Source: CBDCUF01 sp965222525 (GTDB lineage Bacteria; Pseudomonadota; Alphaproteobacteria; Rickettsiales; UBA8987). Taken from it: a DNA stretch of 64,000 nt. The DNA lies in the NCBI GenBank assembly GCA_965222525.1, contig OZ244955.1:806001-870000 (forward strand), written 5' to 3'. Each line of letters starts with the position of its first letter. The first letter of the stretch is position 1. Under the pieces are notes generated by a model. It did no database searches. It saw only the letters and a list, made by a program, of their open reading frames with translations, and was not told the origin of the DNA. Positions 34,417 to 44,218 of the stretch are shown here, one piece after another. The position numbers and the translations under genes were made by a program.

Positions 34417-36067
34417 CCATCCTGTTACTAAATATGCCAGAGATGTTAAAAGCGGTAAGATTCCAGCCTGTAAACTTGTCAAGCTGGCTTGCAAGCGTCA
34501 TCTCAGCGATTTAAGATTTGGTAAGAAGCGTGGCATTTATTTTGATGAGCTTGAGGCTGATTATGCTTTAGATTTTTTTGGATTTCTTAATCATTCAAAA
34601 GGCGAATGGGCTGGTGAAACTTTCGAGCTTGAACCTTGGCAACAATTTATTGTTGGTTCAATCTTTGGCTGGTTAAGAGAAGATGGAACCAGGCGATTTA
34701 GGACTGCATATAACGAGATTCCGCGCAAAAACGGTAAATCCACGCTGGCAGCGGGTATAGGATTAACATTATTTTTTGCTGACGGTGAACCAGGTGCAGA
34801 AGTTTACACGGCTGCAACCAAGAAAGACCAGGCAAAAATCGTATTTGAAGAAGCAAAGAACATGGTTCTGGCTTCTGCACATCTCAAAAAACGCATAGGA
34901 GTATTTAAAACCAACCTTCATATGCTGTCACAAAGGGCAAAGCTAGAGCCTTTGGGAGCAGATGAAGATACAATGGACGGCCTTAATGTTCATGGTGCTA
35001 TTATTGATGAAGTACATGCGCACAAAAATAGAGGTGTTGTAGAAGTCCTGGAAACTGCTACAGGAGCCAGAAGGCAGCCATTACAATTTGAAATTACTAC
35101 AGCTGGTTATGATAGAAATTCTATCTGTTGGGAACATCACGATTATTCAACAAAAATCCTGGAAGGAATAATTGAAGATGACACCTGGTTTGCATTTATC
35201 ACAAGCATTGATGAAAAGGACGACTGGACAAACCCCGATACTTGGATAAAGGCAAATCCGAATCTTGGTGTATCCGCCAAGCTGGACGACCTGATTAGAA
35301 AATGTGAGAAAGCGAAACATTTACCAGCCGCACAAAACGCTTTCAGAAGATTACACCTTAACCAGTGGACGGAACAGGCTAACCGCTGGATTAACATGAC
35401 TTCGTGGAATAAGTGTAAAGGTCATGTTGATGCAGAATTGCTTGCAGGAAAAGAATGCTATGGTGGCTTAGACCTTGCAAGTACAACGGATATTGCAGCT
35501 TTTGTATTATATTTTCCAACGGAACTAAAGGCACTTTCCTATTTCTGGATACCGGAAGAAAATATCCAGGAACGGGTAAATCGTGACCGTGTACCTTATG
35601 ATGCCTGGGTAAGAGATGGTCATATCACAGCGACAGAGGGTAATGTTGTCGACTATGATGTTATCAGGTCTGACATAAACGCTCTAGGTGAAACTTTTAA
35701 TATTCAGGAAATAGCGGCTGACCGCTGGAATGCCACACAAATTATTACACAGCTTGAAGGTGATGACTTTACAATGATTCCTTTTGGTCAGGGCTTTGCT
35801 TCAATGGCAGCACCTACCAAAGAATTAGGACGTTTAATCACCGGCAAAGAATTACAGCATGGTGACAATCCGGTGTTGTCATGGATGGCAAGTAACATGA
35901 CAGTCAAGCAGGATGCGGCGGGAAATCTCAAGCCTGACAAAGAAAAATCTACAGAAAAGATTGACGGTATCGTTGCACTGATAATGGCAATTGGCAGGGC
36001 TACATTATCTAAAGATGACAACACATCAATATACGAACAGCGCGGAATACTAAGTGTTCAGGATTAG
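34391..36067 (+). CDS. Terminase large subunit
   Basis: 558 residues of the HK97-type (Terminase_1) family. The ATPase has the adenine motif EPWQQFIVGSIFGW, Walker A in EIPRKNGKSTLAAG and Walker B in GAIIDEVHAH. The C-terminal nuclease has GGLDLASTTDIAAF with its first acidic residue, and a DNWNATQ-like AADRWNATQI. It packages DNA through the portal. The N-terminus overlaps the small subunit gene. Confidence 0.94.
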   Translation: MTKRNQKNDHPVTKYARDVKSGKIPACKLVKLACKRHLSDLRFGKKRGIYFDELEADYALDFFGFLNHSKGEWAGETFELEPWQQFIVGSIFGWLREDGTRRFRTAYNEIPRKNGKSTLAAGIGLTLFFADGEPGAEVYTAATKKDQAKIVFEEAKNMVLASAHLKKRIGVFKTNLHMLSQRAKLEPLGADEDTMDGLNVHGAIIDEVHAHKNRGVVEVLETATGARRQPLQFEITTAGYDRNSICWEHHDYSTKILEGIIEDDTWFAFITSIDEKDDWTNPDTWIKANPNLGVSAKLDDLIRKCEKAKHLPAAQNAFRRLHLNQWTEQANRWINMTSWNKCKGHVDAELLAGKECYGGLDLASTTDIAAFVLYFPTELKALSYFWIPEENIQERVNRDRVPYDAWVRDGHITATEGNVVDYDVIRSDINALGETFNIQEIAADRWNATQIITQLEGDDFTMIPFGQGFASMAAPTKELGRLITGKELQHGDNPVLSWMASNMTVKQDAAGNLKPDKEKSTEKIDGIVALIMAIGRATLSKDDNTSIYEQRGILSVQD

Positions 36068-36070
36068 AAA

Positions 36071-37273
36071 ATGGCATTTTGGAATAAGTTATTTAAGAAG
36101 ACTATATCAGATAGTCGGGATCTTGATTTATTTTTACGCACTGGAAGTATAAGCAATAGCGGTGTTACTGTTACCTGTGATACAGCCATGCGCTGTACTA
36201 CTGTTTATGCGTGTGTCCGCGTCCTGGCTGAAAGTGTAGCGCAGCTACCATTAATTACCTACAGAAGAAGAAAAGACGGAGGTAAAGACAGAGCAACAGA
36301 GCATTGGTTATATTCGCTATTACATGATTCACCTAATGAGTGGCAGACCAGCTTTGAATTTCGTGAAATGATGATGGGTCATGTATTACTCAGGGGTAAT
36401 GCTTACGCTTTCATCAACAGGTTACAAAGTGGACGGGTTGTTGAATTATTACCGTTACATCCTGACAGGGTAGAACCAAAACAGGATAAAGATTTCAGGA
36501 TTACATACACGATTACCGATGAAAACGGCGCACAGCAAGTATTAAGGCGTGAACAAATATTCCACATCAAGGGGCTTTCCAGTAATGGATTAGTTGGTCT
36601 TAACCCTATTGAACAGCATAGAGAGTCTATAGGGCTGGCACTTGCAACAGAAGAACATGGTTCAAGGTTGTTTTCTAATGGTGCAAATCCTAGTGGTGTA
36701 CTTGAACATCCTATGAAATTGAGTAAGGAAGCACAACAGAGGCTTAAAGAAACTTTTGAAGAAAAAACAACCGGACTTTTAAACGCCCATAAACCAATGA
36801 TTCTTGAAGAAGGCATGAAATGGTCACAGATGGGTATGACCAGTGAAGATTCACAATTTCTGGAAACAAGAAAATTTCAGCGCAACGACATTGCATCAAT
36901 GTTTCGTGTTCCACCTCATAAAATTGGAGATTTGGAACGAGCAACATTCAGTAACATTGAACACCAGGCATTAGAATTTGTCACTGATAGCTTAATGCCA
37001 AATTTAAAAAGGTGGGAGCAAGCTATACATATGGCTTTGCTTACCGAAAAAGACCGCAAAACAATATTCGTGGAATTTCTGGTTGATGGTTTGCTTCGAG
37101 GTGACATTAAAACTCGCTACGAGGCTTACGCAAAGGCAATTACCAACGGAATTCTATCACCTAACGAAGTAAGAAGCCTTGAAAATCTTAATCCGCGTGA
37201 TGGTGGTGACGAATATTTGACCCCGCTTAACATGATAGCAGATTCAAAACAGGAAACAGACAATGCAAACTAA
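36071..37273 (+). CDS. Portal protein, HK97 family
   Basis: 400 residues with the family pattern: AMRCTTVYACVRVLAESVAQLPLITYRR, HWLYSLLHDSPNEWQTSFEFREMMMGHVLLRGNAYAFI, IFHIKGLSSNGLVGLNPI, and FRVPPHKIGDLERATFSNIEHQALEFV. Twelve copies would form the DNA channel. Starts 3 bases after the terminase and overlaps the protease gene. Confidence 0.94.
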   Translation: MAFWNKLFKKTISDSRDLDLFLRTGSISNSGVTVTCDTAMRCTTVYACVRVLAESVAQLPLITYRRRKDGGKDRATEHWLYSLLHDSPNEWQTSFEFREMMMGHVLLRGNAYAFINRLQSGRVVELLPLHPDRVEPKQDKDFRITYTITDENGAQQVLRREQIFHIKGLSSNGLVGLNPIEQHRESIGLALATEEHGSRLFSNGANPSGVLEHPMKLSKEAQQRLKETFEEKTTGLLNAHKPMILEEGMKWSQMGMTSEDSQFLETRKFQRNDIASMFRVPPHKIGDLERATFSNIEHQALEFVTDSLMPNLKRWEQAIHMALLTEKDRKTIFVEFLVDGLLRGDIKTRYEAYAKAITNGILSPNEVRSLENLNPRDGGDEYLTPLNMIADSKQETDNAN

Positions 37274-37934
37274 GAATTTTAATAGCAAGCTGTCATTAAA
37301 ACAGCTTGACGATGATGGTGTGTTTAAAGGTTATGGCAGCATATTTGATGTAGTTGATTCACAATTTGACGTTATTGAAAAAGGTGCTTTTGACCGAACT
37401 ATCAATGAAAAAGGTGCGGATAATATAAAATTCTTGTGGCAGCATAACCCTAGCGAGCCAATAGGTATTCTAAAAGAAATCAAGGAAGACGAAAAAGGAT
37501 TATTTATTGAAGGCCAGCTTTTACTAGACCTGCAAAGAGGAAAAGAAGCGCATACACTTTTAAAATCCGGTGCAATTGATGGTTTGAGTATTGGTTATAG
37601 CGCGATTGAATTTGATATTAACAGCAAGACCGGCGTTAGAAATCTGAAAGAAGTTGATTTATGGGAAATCTCCCTGGTCACATTTCCCGCTAACGAAGAA
37701 GCCGGTGTTACATCCGTAAAAAACGAAATACCCCGTACCATACGGGAGTTTGAGAATTTCCTGCGGGATGCAGGTTTTAGCAGGTCACACGCGAAATCTA
37801 TCGCTGGTGGCGGTTTTAAACCCGATGATTCTGAACAGCGGGAGGCTGACGAGATTAAGCGGGTTTCATCTTCAATTAACAACGCAATCAACATTTTGAA
37901 GGAGAAATCCAATGAACTTAGAACTAATCAATGA
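37263..37934 (+). CDS. Prohead protease, HK97 family
   Basis: 223 residues, a U35-type serine protease. GYGSIFDVVDSQFDVIEKGAFDRTI, the His in LWQHNPSEPIG and the Ser in DGLSIGYSA are present, followed by LWEISLVTFPANEEAGV. The end overlaps the capsid start by 23 bases. It removes the capsid delta domain. Confidence 0.94.
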   Translation: MQTKNFNSKLSLKQLDDDGVFKGYGSIFDVVDSQFDVIEKGAFDRTINEKGADNIKFLWQHNPSEPIGILKEIKEDEKGLFIEGQLLLDLQRGKEAHTLLKSGAIDGLSIGYSAIEFDINSKTGVRNLKEVDLWEISLVTFPANEEAGVTSVKNEIPRTIREFENFLRDAGFSRSHAKSIAGGGFKPDDSEQREADEIKRVSSSINNAINILKEKSNELRTNQ

Positions 37935-39131
37935 AAAAGTAGACAACCTGGCTTCGGCCTGGGAAGACTTTAAATCTGTTAATGATAACAGACTTAAAGA
38001 AATTGAGAAAAAAGGTGCAAGTGACCCTTTGACTCAGGAATCTTTACAGAAAATCAATGACGCTCTTGATAATCAGAAGGAACAAATAGATGACCTTGTG
38101 ACTTACAAAGGCAGAGTTGACGAACTGGAAAAGAAAACTAACCGTGATGGTTTAGGCTCTGAAAACGGAGAATTTGACGCAAATGCGCAGGAATATAAAG
38201 CTGCATTTGTAAATTACGTCCGTAAAGGTGAAGAAGGCGTGATTTCCAGCCTTCAAACTAAGGCTATGTCGGTAGGCTCTGACCCTGACGGTGGTTATTA
38301 TGTAACTCCGCAAATGTCTTCCGACATTATTAAGAAAGTGTTTGAGTCTACACCAATGCGCGGCCTTGCTTCCATTGAAACTATTTCTACTGATAGTATG
38401 GAAATATTGGAAGATACAGACGAAGCCGCTGGTGGTTGGACAGGTGAAACCTCCCCTAGAGGTGATACCGATACACCGAAAATTGGTAAAAAGACTATTC
38501 CAGTGCATGAGCTCTTTGCACAGCCAAAAGCTACACAGAAATTACTTGATGATTCAAGTGTTGACATTGAAGCGTGGCTGGCTGGCAAGGTTGCAGATAT
38601 ATTTTCACGAAAAGAAAATACTGCGTTCATTTCTGGTGATGGTTCTGCCAAACCAAGAGGTATTTTAACCTATGATGCTGGTACAGCCTGGGGGCAGATA
38701 GAACAGCTTAATTCTGGAAGTGCCGGTAATATAACCGATGATAGCATTATCAAGCTATTCTATGCTCTAAAAGAAGAATACGCGGTAATTCCACATTCTT
38801 GATGAATCGGGCTGGTGTACAGCAAGCGAGATTGCTTAAAGATACTAATGACCAGTATATATGGCAACCTGGCTTAACAGCCGGTGCGCCGGATACTCTA
38901 AACGGTAGACCGGTTGTACAGGGTTCCGATATGCCCGCACCTGCAACCGGCACATTGTCTGTTGCTGTTGCTGATTTTAGCAGGGCATACAAGATAGTTG
39001 ACCGTGTTGGTATCAGAGTATTGCGTGACCCATACACCGAGAAGCCTTTTGTTAAGTTTTACTCAACAAAAAGGGTTGGTGGTGATGTTACCAACTTTGA
39101 AGCAATCAAACTTCTAAAACTTTCTAACTAA
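37912..39131 (+). CDS. Major capsid protein, HK97 family, split by a frameshift
   Basis: The first frame (37912-38802) holds the coiled-coil delta domain and most of the capsid fold (SDPDGGYYVTPQMSSDIIKKV, VHELFAQPKATQKLLDDSSVDIEAWLAGKVADIFSRKENTAFI). It stops at TGA after EEYAVIPHS. The rest (NRAGVQQARLLKDTNDQYIWQPGL through the C-terminus) is in the next frame up to 39131. Together they make 406 residues, the normal size, and one added G in the TTGATG near 38800 restores a WMNRA junction. No slippery heptamer is present. Mutation or read error is likelier than programmed shifting. Confidence 0.88.
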
Positions 39132-39154
39132 GTTTTATCTACTTAATCAGGATG

Positions 39155-39182
39155 AAGGCGGGTTTTCCCGCCTTTTTCTTTT
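39155..39182 (+). terminator. Terminator after the capsid gene
   Basis: GGCGGG / CCCGCC stem with a TTTT loop and a T-rich tail. Confidence 0.85.
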
Positions 39183-39213
39183 CCCTTAAATATAACTTTA
39201 ATGAGGTTCCAAA

Positions 39214-39624
39214 ATGAAAGATTCACATAATAACTTCAAGGTTTCCAGGGCTATTAGTCCTGTAACCGTTTCAAACAATACCGCACAAGTCGGGCAGATT
39301 ATAGACACACAAGGCTATGATTCCTTAGAGTTTTTAATTGCCGCTGGCTCGCTTGCAGACTTAGACGCTACTTATACAGTATTGGTAGAAGAAGGTGACG
39401 ATTCCGGTTTGAGTGATGCGGCTGCGGTTGCTGACACTGACCTTTTAGGTACGGAAGCCGAAGCCGGTTTTGACTTTAGCAATGATGATGAAGTTAGAAA
39501 AATTGGCTATATCGGTAGTAAACGATATGTACGTTTGACTATCACACCGGCAAATAACACCGCCAACGCTTCATTAAGTGCTGTTGCCGTTCAAGGCCAC
39601 GCTGTGAATGCTCCGGTAGCTTAA
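39214..39624 (+). CDS. Phage head-associated protein
   Basis: 136 residues, beta-rich, acidic. It follows the capsid and its terminator directly and has a GAGG Shine-Dalgarno. Position suggests a decoration or stabilisation protein. No family is recognised with confidence. Confidence 0.6.
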   Translation: MKDSHNNFKVSRAISPVTVSNNTAQVGQIIDTQGYDSLEFLIAAGSLADLDATYTVLVEEGDDSGLSDAAAVADTDLLGTEAEAGFDFSNDDEVRKIGYIGSKRYVRLTITPANNTANASLSAVAVQGHAVNAPVA

Positions 39625-39648
39625 ACTTTATAACAGCAAGCAGGTGAA

Positions 39649-39677
39649 GGGGCGGAAAAATCCGCCCTTTCTTTTTA
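39649..39677 (+). terminator. Rho-independent terminator
   Basis: GGGCGGA / TCCGCCC stem, AAAA loop, then a T-rich run. Confidence 0.85.
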
Positions 39678-39698
39678 TCAAACTTAGGAGGTTCCAAA

Positions 39699-39932
39699 AT
39701 GAAACAGGTAGTAGAAATATTAGAAACTGTTGAAGGCTCGGAAGATGGTGTGAATGTTAAGGTTTTTGAAAAAGGTGAAACCTATAAAATAGAACAATCT
39801 CTGTGTGATGATTTTATTTCCCAGGGTAAAGTAAAACTTGTTGAAGGTAAGAAAAAAGAAGCAGCACCAGAAAATAAAGCTAAACCTTCTGCACCTTCCA
39901 ATAAATCCAAAAAGAAGAAATCCAAAAAGTAA
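39699..39932 (+). CDS. Small lysine-rich phage protein
   Basis: 77 residues: an N-terminal beta-rich region (KQVVEILETVEGSEDGVNVKVFEKGETYKIEQSLCDDFISQGKVKLV) like small phage head proteins, then a Lys/Pro/Ala tail ending in KKKKSKK. Strong Shine-Dalgarno AGGAGG. Function unknown. Confidence 0.65.
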   Translation: MKQVVEILETVEGSEDGVNVKVFEKGETYKIEQSLCDDFISQGKVKLVEGKKKEAAPENKAKPSAPSNKSKKKKSKK

Positions 39933-39973
39933 TAATTTAAAGGCAGAAAGCCGGTCTTTGTTGGAGGTGTGTA

Positions 39974-42046
39974 ATGGCTGATACCGGCTGGTTAGATTTA
40001 AACACTTTTTCAAGTGTTGATGGTGCAAGTAACTCATGGTCTAACCCTGGGAATGCTGCGAGTTCTAATAATTCAGATGCTACGCAGAATGCAGGGTCAG
40101 CAACAAGCAACGAACGTTTACGCGGTACTAATTTAGATGCTACAGGCATAGGCTCAGGTGACACCATTGACGGTATTGAAGTCAGGGTGGAGATGGCAGC
40201 GGATGCCTTCTTCGGTACTGTTTATAGCTCAATTGAGAATGTTCAGATTGTTAAGGCCGGAAGCAGGTCTGGTACAGCCAAGACACCAAGCCAGACACTA
40301 AGCACCAGCGACACTTATTATACTTATGGCGGTGCATCCGACCTATGGGGGTTGGGTTCATTAACGGGGGCAGATGTTAACGCTTCCAATTTCGGTTTCG
40401 ATACAAGACTAAGTAATGTAGCTGGCCTATCGCGTGGTTGTTATTGCGACCATATTCAAATGAAAATCCACTACACGGCTGGTGGAACTGATATTGATAT
40501 TACAGGTGGTGTTGGAAGTCTTAGCTTATCTGGACAGCAAGGAAGTATAACAACAGATGCCAGCATAACCGGTAATGTTGGAAATCTTACATTTACTAAT
40601 TTACCTGGTAGTTTTAAATCTGATAAAACTATTTCGGGTAATACAGGTAGTATTGCCTTTTCCGGTCTGCAAGGTAGTGTTACTACCGACATAAATATTA
40701 CTGCTAACCAAGGCAATTTAACATTTACCGGCAACCAGGCTTCGGTTTCTGTTGGTGTAAATATAAATGGTAATTCCGGTAATCTCACCTTTACCGGATT
40801 GCAAGGAACTGTAACCACTACCACCAGCCAGAATGTAAATATATCCGCTGGTGTTGGCAGTTTAAGTTTTACAGGACTACAGGCAAATATAAATACCGAT
40901 GCTGGTATAAATGCTAACTCTGGCATAATTACTTTTACCGGCAATCAAGGTAACATTGTCACGGATGCTAGTATTTCCGGCGGTACTGGAAGTGTTACCT
41001 TTACCGGCCTACAAGGTAGTGTAAACGCTACTACAAGTCAGAGTGTCACAGTTAATGCCGGTGTTGGTAGTTTAAGTTTTGCTGGTCTACAAGGTGATTT
41101 TAGTTCTGATTGTTCAGTCCAGGGTAATACAGGAAATGTTACCTTATCTGGACTACAGGGAAGTATAGCGACAGATAGCAATATAGCTGCCGGTGCTGGT
41201 TTATTAAGTCTTGCCGGTCTGCAAGGTAACTTTAAGTCTGATTTTGTAGTCCAGAGTGGCACTGGAAATATAGAATTTATCGGTCTACAAGGCTCTGTAA
41301 CCAGCGATGTTTCAGTCTCAGGTAATGACGGAAATATAAATTTTGTTGGATTGCAAGGAAGCGTTACTGTCAGCACTAGTATAATTGTTAATGCTGGTGT
41401 TGGTAGTGTTGCTTTCAGCGGATTACAAGGTAGTATTAACACCGATGTTTCGGTCAATTCTAATACTGGTACGCTAACATTTACCGGATATGCTGGCGTA
41501 GTACAAACCGATGGTTCAATTACCGTACAAGCTGGTGTTGGTAATATAGCTTTTGTTGGCCTACAGGGAACCATAACAGCGGATAAAAACATATCCGGTG
41601 GTGTTGGTAATATAAATTTTGCTGGATTGCAGGGGGCAGTCAGCACAACTAGTAATGTTAATATTCAAGCTGGAACCGGAAATATCACTATTACCGGCAA
41701 CCAGGGTAATTTTAAATCTGATAAAGCAGTAAGTGGAAATACGGGAAATATAAGTATTTCCGGTAATCAAGGTGCTGTTTCTATTGGAACAAATATTGTT
41801 GCCTTCCCTGGCAATATTGGATTTTCAGGACAGCAAGGAAATGTAAATACCGGAGTAATACTAACCGGTAATACTGGAATTCTGACTTTTGCCGGATTGC
41901 AAGGACAGACAATTATTATTGACGGAATCCCACCTAACACCAGGGCTTTAAATGTAGCCAACAGAAATACATCAATTTCTATACCCGATAAAGGGCGCGG
42001 AATGACTGTATGCAATCGTAATAGAAATATCTCTGTTGCGAAATAA
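39974..42046 (+). CDS. Phage structural protein with 21 repeats of about 22 residues
   Basis: 690 residues. Residues 1-165 form a non-repetitive domain with aromatic and glycine-rich beta segments. From about 170 to 650 the chain consists of roughly 21 repeats with the pattern GxxGxhxFxGLQGxhxTD, about 22 residues each, probably a beta-solenoid. The last 35 residues have an R-x-L-x-V type pattern (RALNVANRNTSISIPDKGRGM). Position between head and connector genes suggests a head fibre or decoration. The codon use is varied among repeats, so the array is old rather than freshly amplified. Confidence 0.75.
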   Translation: MADTGWLDLNTFSSVDGASNSWSNPGNAASSNNSDATQNAGSATSNERLRGTNLDATGIGSGDTIDGIEVRVEMAADAFFGTVYSSIENVQIVKAGSRSGTAKTPSQTLSTSDTYYTYGGASDLWGLGSLTGADVNASNFGFDTRLSNVAGLSRGCYCDHIQMKIHYTAGGTDIDITGGVGSLSLSGQQGSITTDASITGNVGNLTFTNLPGSFKSDKTISGNTGSIAFSGLQGSVTTDINITANQGNLTFTGNQASVSVGVNINGNSGNLTFTGLQGTVTTTTSQNVNISAGVGSLSFTGLQANINTDAGINANSGIITFTGNQGNIVTDASISGGTGSVTFTGLQGSVNATTSQSVTVNAGVGSLSFAGLQGDFSSDCSVQGNTGNVTLSGLQGSIATDSNIAAGAGLLSLAGLQGNFKSDFVVQSGTGNIEFIGLQGSVTSDVSVSGNDGNINFVGLQGSVTVSTSIIVNAGVGSVAFSGLQGSINTDVSVNSNTGTLTFTGYAGVVQTDGSITVQAGVGNIAFVGLQGTITADKNISGGVGNINFAGLQGAVSTTSNVNIQAGTGNITITGNQGNFKSDKAVSGNTGNISISGNQGAVSIGTNIVAFPGNIGFSGQQGNVNTGVILTGNTGILTFAGLQGQTIIIDGIPPNTRALNVANRNTSISIPDKGRGMTVCNRNRNISVAK

Positions 42047-42074
42047 TTAACTTAACCTATAGGAGATTTTCAAA

Positions 42075-42509
42075 ATGGCAGCGGGCAATTTTACTTTATA
42101 TAATGATGGTAAGTTAAATGTCTTAAACGGTGTTATTGATTTAGACGCTGATACTATAGTCGCGGTATTATTGGCTAATGCTTATACACCGGCAGCAACA
42201 CATGATACTTATTCCGATATTTCAGGCAATGTTATTTCCGATGGTGATTATTCACCACAGGTTCTAGCAAGTAAAACTGTAACACAAGCAAGCGGCACTG
42301 TTACTTTCGATGCGGCAGATGTCAGTTACGGTTCCAATGTGAATATTACAGCCAGATATATTGCTCTGGTAAAACGTAATGGCGGTTCTTTAGCTGGTAC
42401 AGATGAACTTATTGGTTATATGGATTTAGAAACTACTGGTGAGGTTAGCAGCACAAATGGTTCATTTGATGTTGCCTGGAACGCCAGCGGAATTTTCACA
42501 GCGAGTTAA
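42075..42509 (+). CDS. Phage structural protein
   Basis: 144 residues, beta-rich and Gly/Thr-rich, starting NFTLYNDGKLNVLNGVIDLDADTIVAVLL. Proteins with this start occur beside head or fibre genes of phages. Role not established. AGGAG precedes the ATG. Confidence 0.65.
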   Translation: MAAGNFTLYNDGKLNVLNGVIDLDADTIVAVLLANAYTPAATHDTYSDISGNVISDGDYSPQVLASKTVTQASGTVTFDAADVSYGSNVNITARYIALVKRNGGSLAGTDELIGYMDLETTGEVSSTNGSFDVAWNASGIFTAS

Positions 42510-42527
42510 TAACCACAGGTTAATACA

Positions 42528-42803
42528 ATGTCATCTTATATTGTTGTATATCCAGGTGAGGATTTGAATTTCCCCTGGGATTGGACGGATGCGTTAAGCG
42601 GTGGTGCGGATATTGCAACTTCCGCCTGGCAGGTAACACCAAACACACCGACCATAGACCAGGAAAGCAACGATACTAAGAGTACAAGCTGTAATGTTTC
42701 CGGTTTTACAGCCGGTGAAATCTACCAGCTGACAAATACCATTACCACCACCGGCGGAACTACCGAACAAAAATCTGTAACTTTGAGATGTGAGAATAAG
42801 TAA
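42528..42803 (+). CDS. Small beta-rich phage protein
   Basis: 91 residues with an immunoglobulin-like strand pattern (DLNFPWDWTDALSGGADIATSAWQV ... EIYQLTNTITTTGGTTEQKSVTLRC). Overlaps the connector gene start by one base. A structural role is likely. Confidence 0.6.
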   Translation: MSSYIVVYPGEDLNFPWDWTDALSGGADIATSAWQVTPNTPTIDQESNDTKSTSCNVSGFTAGEIYQLTNTITTTGGTTEQKSVTLRCENK

Positions 42804-43378
42804 TGACAATTGAAGTTATAACAAAGCCTGTGGCCTCTCCGGTGACGCTACAGGAGGTTAAAGCGCATTTAAAGGTAGATGATGCCGATGCAGAAGAAAA
42901 CGCGCTTGTTTACGCTTATATCAATGCGGCAATGGAACATGCACAGAATTTCTTGCACAGGTCGTTAATTACGCAAACTTTAAAACTTACGTTAGATTGT
43001 TTTAAAGGAAGAAAAATAAAACTTCCTAATGGTTCTGTACAAAGCGTTACCTACATTACTACTTATGATTCGCTTAATGCTTCTACTGTTTTTGATAGCA
43101 GTAAATACAGGGTAAGTACCAGTAATGACGAAATCATCCTTAATGATAATGAATCCTGGCCTACTGATTTACGAAGTTTTGCTGCAATCGAAATTATCTA
43201 TGTTGCCGGATATGGTGATAATCCAGGCGACATACCAGAAAATATCAGGTTGGCAATCATGCAGACGGTTGGTCATTTCTTTGAAAACCGCGAATCGGTG
43301 ATGATTGGACAAGGTAGCACAATGATGGTTCCTGATACTTCCGAAAAATTAATGTATTCAGAACGAAATTTTATCTGA
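42803..43378 (+). CDS. Head-tail connector protein, gp6-like
   Basis: 191 residues with the gp6 family pattern: SPVTLQEVKAHLKVDDADAEENALVYAYINAAMEHAQNFLHRSLITQTL at the start, then IEIIYVAGYGDNPGDIPENIRLAIMQTVGHFFENRE. It forms a ring below the portal. Confidence 0.88.
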   Translation: MTIEVITKPVASPVTLQEVKAHLKVDDADAEENALVYAYINAAMEHAQNFLHRSLITQTLKLTLDCFKGRKIKLPNGSVQSVTYITTYDSLNASTVFDSSKYRVSTSNDEIILNDNESWPTDLRSFAAIEIIYVAGYGDNPGDIPENIRLAIMQTVGHFFENRESVMIGQGSTMMVPDTSEKLMYSERNFI

Positions 43379-43379
43379 T

Positions 43380-43718
43380 ATGGCTAGTAAAATTGGCAGA
43401 ATGCGGGAACGGATTACTTTTCAACAATCCGTCAAAACTCCCGATGGTATAGGTGGCTTTTCTACTACCTGGCAGAATATAGCAAGTAGACCAACTATAT
43501 TTGCAAAGGTTCAACCGCTAAATGCCAGGGAACAATTACAAGCACAACAAATTCAATCACCAATAAGCCATAAAATAACAATACGTTATCGCAAAGATTT
43601 AAATACATCTATGCGGATATTGTGGGATGGTCAGCCGTTAAATATTCATGGAATTACCAACCCTGACGAGAAAAAAAGATACACAGAAATACAGGTTGAA
43701 CAAGGCGTGGCAACATGA
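43380..43718 (+). CDS. Head-tail adaptor (SPP1 gp16 / HK97 gp7 type)
   Basis: 112 residues: GRMRERITFQQSVKTPDGIGGFSTTWQNI, HKITIRYRKDLNTSMRILWDGQPLNIHGITNPDEKKRYTEIQVEQG. The family match is clear. Overlaps the next gene by four bases. Confidence 0.9.
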   Translation: MASKIGRMRERITFQQSVKTPDGIGGFSTTWQNIASRPTIFAKVQPLNAREQLQAQQIQSPISHKITIRYRKDLNTSMRILWDGQPLNIHGITNPDEKKRYTEIQVEQGVAT

Positions 43719-44218
43719 GTGAAATTAAGGGATTAAATGAAGTAGTCAGAAAGTTGGAAAAACTGCCCCAGGACACAGAACGTAGTGTGCAAGGTGTTCT
43801 AGTTGATTCGGGAAACCTGATAAAAAACACAGTAATTGATAGTATTAAATTCGGTGGTAAATCCGGTAAAGTTTATGATTGGCGCAGACTAAAGAGAGGT
43901 GAACAGCCCGATACTTTAGTTGAAATCAGAGGACGGGCTATTCTTGCTAAAAAGCGAGATACACCACACCAGGCAAGCGCACCAGGACAGCCACCGGCGC
44001 AGGATGAAGGCGATATTACAGGCCGACTATTTGTAAATTCTAAGAAAAACATGGTTGAATTTGTCGCAAAAGGAAAAATCTTTCGCTTGCTTGAATTTGG
44101 TACGCGGGTTGTTGCCGCCAGACCATCAATATTTCCAGCGGTAGAAAAACACCGCAAGAAAATTGTTGGAGATGTAAGGAAAGCAACTTCAAGGGCAATA
44201 AAAAAGGTTGAAAAATGA
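43715..44218 (+). CDS. HK97 gp10-like tail completion protein
   Basis: 167 residues with GLNEVVRKLEKLPQDTERSVQGVLVDSGNLIKNTVI at the start and LEFGTRVVAARPSIFPAVEKHRKKIV near the end, typical of gp10-like proteins. It joins tail to head. Confidence 0.88.
   Translation: MSEIKGLNEVVRKLEKLPQDTERSVQGVLVDSGNLIKNTVIDSIKFGGKSGKVYDWRRLKRGEQPDTLVEIRGRAILAKKRDTPHQASAPGQPPAQDEGDITGRLFVNSKKNMVEFVAKGKIFRLLEFGTRVVAARPSIFPAVEKHRKKIVGDVRKATSRAIKKVEK

Noticed and set aside
38790..38805. Programmed frameshift in the capsid gene
   Set aside because: No slippery heptamer or stop-codon context known to shift; a simple indel explains it better.
40471..41646. Long proline-rich open frames on the minus strand opposite the repeat protein
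   Set aside because: They mirror the Gly/Thr repeats of the plus-strand gene and lack ribosome binding sites; they are antisense shadows.
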